Below are positions 3,332-6,117 of a DNA stretch of 6,117 bases, one piece after another. The notes beneath the pieces are model-generated. The model was not told where the DNA came from, made no database searches, and saw nothing but the letters and a program-made list of their open reading frames with translations. The position numbers and the translations under genes are program-made. The DNA is from Natronomonas sp. (GTDB lineage: Archaea > Halobacteriota > Halobacteria > Halobacteriales > Haloarculaceae), in contig SLIW01000251.1 of the NCBI GenBank assembly GCA_007135435.1, positions 1 to 6,117 on the forward strand, given 5' to 3'. Within the stretch, counting starts at the first letter, position 1, and each line of letters opens with the position of its first letter.

Positions 3332-5080
3332 TCACGCCTCGCGCCTCCGGCGCTCCCCGACAGCCGCGGCCGCCGCGAACACCGACTGGATCCACCCCTC
3401 GACGCTCCCGTCGGCGACCTGCTCGTGGAGCCGGCGCATCCGAACGCGCCGCTCGCCCGCGTCCATCTCGAGGGCCCGTTCGACGGCCGCCGCGGTCCCC
3501 GGGACGTCGTACGGGTTGACGCCGACCGCGGCGTCGCCGACCTGGTCGTAGGCCCCCGCGAACCGGCTCAGGACGAGCACGCCGTCGCCAGCGGAACCGA
3601 CGTCGGCGTCTGCAACGGTGTCGGCATCAGCAACGGCGTCGGCGTCTGCAACGGCCTCGGCGTCTGCAACGGCCTCGGCGTCAGCGTCGAATCCGGCGCC
3701 CTGGGCGGCGACGTACTCCTTGGCGACCAGGTTCATGCCGTCGCGGAGCGGCGTCACGAGGGCGACGTCCGCGTCCCGGTAGAGGCCGTAGAGCCGCTCG
3801 GTCGGGAGGAACTCGCGGGTCTCCACGACCGGCCGCCACGACTCGGTGCCGAAGCGGTCGTTGATGCGCTCGACGCGGGCTGCGACCTCCGACTGGAGCT
3901 CGCGGTACGCCGGGATCGCCTCCCGGCTCTCGCGGCCCTTCTGCACGAAGGTGAACGCGCCGCGGAGCGACGGGCGCGTCTCCCAGAGGTGCTCGAGGGC
4001 GTCGAGCCGCTCGGGGATGCCCTTGGTGTAGTCGAGGCGGTCGACGCCGAGCACAATCGGCAGGCACGGATCGATGTCGTGTCGGCGGCGGAACGCCGTC
4101 GCCGCCTCCCCGTGGGTCGCCTCCGCCTGCTCGCGGATCCCGTCGGCGTCGACCGCCAGCGGGAAGGCCCCGACGCGCGTCGGCCGATCGCCGTAGTGGA
4201 CGGTGCCATGGTGGACGGTCCGCTGCCGGCCGGTTCCCTCCTGCCGGCCGGTTCCCTCCCTTCGAACCACGTCCGCGTCGTCGACGATCTCCTCGACGGA
4301 GTCGAGGAAGTTCTCACAGTACCGCGGGACGTGGAACCCGAGGAGGTCGTTCGCGAGTAGCCCGTCGAGCAGCGCCTCGGCGTGGGGCGACACCCGGAAG
4401 ACGTCCGCGGCTGGCCAGGGGACGTGCCAGAACTGCATGAGGAGGGCGTCGGTCTCCGCGCGCAGGTACCGCGGGGCCAGCGCGAGGTGGTAGTCCTGGA
4501 ACCAGACGGTCGAGTCGTCGTCGACGTTCGCCGCCGTCACCGCGGCGAATCGCCGGTTGACCGCCTGGTAGGTCTCCCAATCGTCGGCGTCGAACCGGAG
4601 CTGGCCCGTCTGGGTGTGACACAGCGGCCACAGCGCCCGGTTGGCGTACCCCTCGTAGTACCCCTCGACCTCCGCGTCGGACAGCCGGACGCGCCGGAGG
4701 GTGTAGGAGGGATCGTCCGGCGGGACAGCGACGCGACCACGGTCGTCGCAGACCGCGAAGTCCGCGTCGCCGTCCCCCCACGCGATCCACGTCCCCTCGA
4801 GCCGCTGCATGACGGGGTCGAGCCCGGCGGTCAGCCCGCCGGTCGGCCGGTCGACGACGACGTCCCCACCAGTGGCGTCGGGCGGGTCGGCCGGCCCGTC
4901 GTCCTCCGCGTCGTCTGCACCACCGTCGGAGCCACCGTCGGAGCCACCGTCGGAGCCACCGTCGGACCCGTCGTCGGGCGCGACGAACTCGTGGCGGTAC
5001 GGCTCCCGGTTCGAGACGACGTGTACGTCCCGCGCGACGGCGTCGAAGGGGACGTCCTCCAGGGGGAGTTGCTCCGCCAT
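3332..5080 (-). CDS. otsA: Trehalose-6-phosphate synthase (GT20, OtsA type)
   Basis: This is a family GT20 retaining glycosyltransferase of 582 residues. It joins a nucleotide-activated glucose to glucose-6-phosphate to form trehalose-6-phosphate in the cytoplasm. Visible motifs in order are HVVSNREPY (20-28), RPTGGLTAGLDPVM (78-91), GYYEGYANRALWPLCH (140-155), VWFQDYHLALAPRYLR (192-207), MQFWHVPWP (215-223), GVDRLDYTKGIPERL (345-359; Arg348 and Lys353 match the phosphate-binding pair of E. coli OtsA), FVQKGRESREAIPAY, and LVTPLRDGMNLVAKEYVAAQ (441-460; Asp447 and Glu455 of the donor site). E. coli OtsA has about 470 residues. The excess includes three repeat-coded insertions: Gly/Ser/Asp-rich (about 38-54), EGTGRQ twice (275-286), and an Asp/Ala/Val-rich hexad run (463-492) directly behind the donor motif. 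ATG 5080 starts just ahead of the first conserved strand. All catalytic motifs are intact, so the gene should be functional. Confidence 0.95.
   Translation of the reverse strand: MAEQLPLEDVPFDAVARDVHVVSNREPYRHEFVAPDDGSDGGSDGGSDGGSDGGADDAEDDGPADPPDATGGDVVVDRPTGGLTAGLDPVMQRLEGTWIAWGDGDADFAVCDDRGRVAVPPDDPSYTLRRVRLSDAEVEGYYEGYANRALWPLCHTQTGQLRFDADDWETYQAVNRRFAAVTAANVDDDSTVWFQDYHLALAPRYLRAETDALLMQFWHVPWPAADVFRVSPHAEALLDGLLANDLLGFHVPRYCENFLDSVEEIVDDADVVRREGTGRQEGTGRQRTVHHGTVHYGDRPTRVGAFPLAVDADGIREQAEATHGEAATAFRRRHDIDPCLPIVLGVDRLDYTKGIPERLDALEHLWETRPSLRGAFTFVQKGRESREAIPAYRELQSEVAARVERINDRFGTESWRPVVETREFLPTERLYGLYRDADVALVTPLRDGMNLVAKEYVAAQGAGFDADAEAVADAEAVADADAVADADTVADADVGSAGDGVLVLSRFAGAYDQVGDAAVGVNPYDVPGTAAAVERALEMDAGERRVRMRRLHEQVADGSVEGWIQSVFAAAAAVGERRRREA
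3605..3694 (-). repeat. 18-bp tandem repeat coding an Asp/Ala/Val hexad run in OtsA
   Basis: Four 18-bp units fill 3605-3676, and a diverged fifth continues to 3694. The units at 3641 and 3659 are identical (plus strand GGCGTCTGCAACGGCCTC); the others differ by a few bases. Read on the minus strand they encode DA(D/E)(A/T)VA hexads at residues 463-492. The insertion falls between the donor-site segment ending VAAQ (460) and the next core strand VLVLSRFAGA (501), where other OtsA proteins have a short loop. Confidence 0.85.
4223..4258 (-). repeat. Perfect 18-bp tandem duplication in otsA (EGTGRQ twice)
   Basis: Positions 4223-4240 and 4241-4258 are identical (plus strand CTGCCGGCCGGTTCCCTC). 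They encode EGTGRQ-EGTGRQ at residues 275-286, in a surface-type loop before the strand TRVGAFPLAV. A weaker 15-bp duplication (GTGGACGGT..., 4197-4226) lies next to it and encodes the TVHHGTVHYG segment. Confidence 0.85.
4920..4967 (-). repeat. 12-bp tandem repeat coding a Gly/Ser/Asp linker in OtsA
   Basis: Four 12-bp units (plus strand CCACCGTCGGAG) run from 4920 to 4967, the last ending in C instead of G. They encode GSDG-type tetrapeptides at about residues 38-54, inside an acidic linker. The linker separates the first strand motif (VVSNREPY) from RPTGGLTAGL. In E. coli OtsA these two motifs are separated by a shorter segment. Confidence 0.85.
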
Positions 5081-5110
5081 CGTGTGGAGCCACTCTTGGC
5101 TACACCCGTC

Positions 5111-5118
5111 GATATGGG
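5111..5118 (-). promoter_or_regulatory. Possible TATA element of the otsA-otsB operon
   Basis: The minus strand from 5118 to 5111 reads CCCATATC, centred roughly 33 bp upstream of ATG 5080. It is the only AT-rich hexamer near the expected position. It would give a transcript with a leader of only a few bases. The match to the TATA consensus is moderate at best. Confidence 0.3.
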
Positions 5119-5316
5119 TTGAGCCTGCAGGTGCAACGACCGCGGGCCGGCCAGCGGCCAGTCGAGACGACCCGCAGCGGCGGGTCTCCGAGACGGTCGA
5201 AATCGGCCCACAGAGGCCGGCTGACGAGGAGCCGAACGCCCGCAGTAGCCGCCGCCCTGCACCTGCCAGCACGTCCCCCTTGGGTGGCGGTGGCGAAGTG
5301 TGGGGTACGCCGCGTC

Positions 5317-5480
5317 GACGCCGGAGAATCGGGCGACGCCGGGAGACCTGGCGATACCTGGCACCCTCGTGACGACGGTGGCACCCTCGTGACGACGGTG
5401 GCACCGGGAAGCCTCGTGACGACGGTGACACCGGGACGCCTGGCGACGCCGGAGGACCCGGCGACGGCGGTGGTACCACA
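5317..5480. repeat. Degenerate tandem array of about eight GAC-initiated units
   Basis: Splitting at each GAYG/GAYA gives consecutive units at 5317-5334, 5335-5352, 5353-5370, 5371-5390, 5391-5417, 5418-5444, 5445-5462 and 5463-5480. Their lengths are 18, 18, 18, 20, 27, 27, 18 and 18. The middle is best conserved: GCACCCTCGTGACGACGGTG is repeated perfectly at 5361-5380 and 5381-5400, and the two 27-bp units share most of GACGACGGTG(G/A)CACCGGGA(A/C)GCCT. The array ends three bases before ATG 5484. The 20-bp unit breaks the triplet phase, so the array is not part of a protein. Confidence 0.7.
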
Positions 5481-5483
5481 CCC

Positions 5484-6117
5484 ATGACACGACACCCGAA
5501 CGTCGCTCTCGTCGTCCTGGACACCGCCCGGGCGGCGGACACCCCGCCGTCGCGGGCCGACACGATGCCGACCCTGGCGGCGCTCGCCGCGGAGGGGACG
5601 GTCTACGAACGCGCCTTCGCGACCGCCCCGTGGACGGTCCCCTCGCACGCCTCGCTGTTCACCGGCACCTACCCCTCCTGTCACGGCACCCACGGCGACC
5701 ACACCTACCTCGCGGAGGGCCACCGGCTGCTCGCCGAGTCGTTCGCGGACTCGGGCTACGAGACGATCGGCGTCTCGAACAACACCTGGGTGACCGAGGA
5801 GTTCGGCTTCGCACGCGGCTTCGAGACCTTCTGGAAGGGCTGGCAGTACTGGCAGTCCGACGCCGACATGGGGACGGTCGCCCGCGCGGACGAGCCCGCC
5901 GAGAAGCTCCGCCGGGCCGCCGCCCACCTCTTCGACGGGAACCCGCTCGTCAACGCCGTCAACGTCGCCTACAGCGAGCTGCTCCAGCCCGCCGGCGACG
6001 ACGGCGCCGCCCGGACGACCTCGTGGATCGGCGAGTGGCTCGACGAGAGGGCCGGTCGAGGGGAGGAGCGCCCCTTCTTCCTGTTCTGTAACTACATCGA
6101 GCCCCACGTCGAGTACG
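5484..6117 (+). CDS. Sulfatase-like hydrolase/transferase, Thr-type (3'-truncated)
   Basis: This is a member of the sulfatase/alkaline-phosphatase superfamily; 211 residues are visible before the right edge. The N-terminus MTRHPNVALVVLDTARAADT carries the first metal-ligand strand (Asp13). The nucleophile region is APWTVPSHASLFTGTYPS (48-65), the equivalent of (C/S)xPSR-A-x-LLTG of true sulfatases. Here the nucleophile position is Thr51 and the Arg is His55. Residues 197-211 (PFFLFCNYIEPHVEY) match the conserved strand of the central sheet with a His. Formylglycine, needed by classical sulfatases, cannot form from Thr, so hydrolysis or transfer of a phosphate ester (as in Thr-using superfamily members) is more likely than sulfate-ester cleavage. 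No signal peptide is visible, so the protein is probably cytoplasmic. ATG 5484 is the only start that fits the family N-terminus. The gene is divergent from otsA, and the substrate is unknown. Confidence 0.85.
   Translation, partial: MTRHPNVALVVLDTARAADTPPSRADTMPTLAALAAEGTVYERAFATAPWTVPSHASLFTGTYPSCHGTHGDHTYLAEGHRLLAESFADSGYETIGVSNNTWVTEEFGFARGFETFWKGWQYWQSDADMGTVARADEPAEKLRRAAAHLFDGNPLVNAVNVAYSELLQPAGDDGAARTTSWIGEWLDERAGRGEERPFFLFCNYIEPHVEY

Larger units (their letters stand above)
5081..5483. other. Divergent intergenic region between otsA and the sulfatase-like gene
   Basis: These 403 bp lie between two divergent start codons. The half near otsA (5081-5316) has the weak TATA-like element at 5111-5118 and no other clear signal. 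A 9-bp inverted pair (GCAGGTGCA 5127-5135 and TGCACCTGC 5258-5266) is too far apart to interpret. The half near the sulfatase-like gene is a tandem array. No convincing TATA box or Shine-Dalgarno precedes ATG 5484. The open minus-strand frames across the region are rich in Arg and look like GC-driven chance frames. Confidence 0.6.

Noticed and set aside
2132..4360. Very long plus-strand frame across the trehalose operon
   Set aside because: It is antisense to otsB and otsA, whose motifs are unmistakable. Long opposite-strand frames are normal in GC-rich genomes, and the product has no recognisable domain.
5127..5266. Inverted pair GCAGGTGCA / TGCACCTGC as terminal repeats of a small element
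   Set aside because: Nine bases with a 122-bp spacer, no target duplication and no other symmetry; chance is a sufficient explanation.
5081..5563. N-terminal extension of OtsA upstream of ATG 5080
   Set aside because: The open frame continues upstream, but the extra residues are Arg/Pro-rich repeats coded by the tandem array. The first family motif begins about 20 residues after ATG 5080.

Overview
The window is a GC-rich stretch of a haloarchaeal (class Halobacteria) chromosome. The evidence is acidic proteins, two regulators with the bacterio-opsin-activator (Bat) type helix-turn-helix that is typical of this class, a cobinamide-salvage enzyme of archaeal type (CbiZ), a tiny CxxC zinc-ribbon protein, and AT-rich TATA-like elements in a GC-rich background. 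The genus cannot be fixed from the sequence.

Layout. Positions 1-345 (+) are the C-terminal end of cbiZ. Positions 346-617 hold no gene. They contain the best TATA box of the window (449-456), a large interrupted dyad (472-512) and a 38-bp tandem duplication (496-571), and lead into a Bat-type regulator (618-1352, +). This regulator converges on a second Bat-type regulator (1400-2053, -) with only 47 bp between the stop codons. Upstream of the second regulator on the minus strand is an unusually small gene (2114-2263) for a 49-residue CxxC...CxxC protein. Next comes a 33-bp perfect direct repeat (2321-2388). The central unit is the trehalose operon on the minus strand: trehalose-6-phosphate synthase (otsA/tps, 3332-5080) followed by trehalose-6-phosphatase (otsB, 2390-3289). 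A 403-bp divergent intergenic region (5081-5483) carries a degenerate tandem array of about eight units. It leads to a sulfatase/alkaline-phosphatase-superfamily gene (5484 to the right edge, +, partial) with Thr at the usual Cys/Ser nucleophile position.

How the genes fit together. OtsA makes trehalose-6-phosphate from a nucleotide-activated glucose and glucose-6-phosphate, and OtsB removes the phosphate. Trehalose is a compatible solute in several haloarchaea. The two Bat-type regulators and the zinc-ribbon protein are neighbours with no proven link to trehalose. The sulfatase-like gene is divergent from the operon, and any link to trehalose or sulfotrehalose metabolism would be speculation.

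The most unusual property is the density of short tandem duplications. They occur in the leader of the first regulator, in both flanks of the trehalose operon, and three times in frame inside otsA. The repeats on the two sides of the operon look like members of one family in inverted orientation. A 13-mer (CGGTGAGCGATCG) occurs three times at gene ends and gene junctions, and at each place it opens a GTG micro-ORF beginning Met-Ser-Asp-Arg. I see no classic mobile element, CRISPR array, tRNA or rRNA, and no clear T-run terminator.
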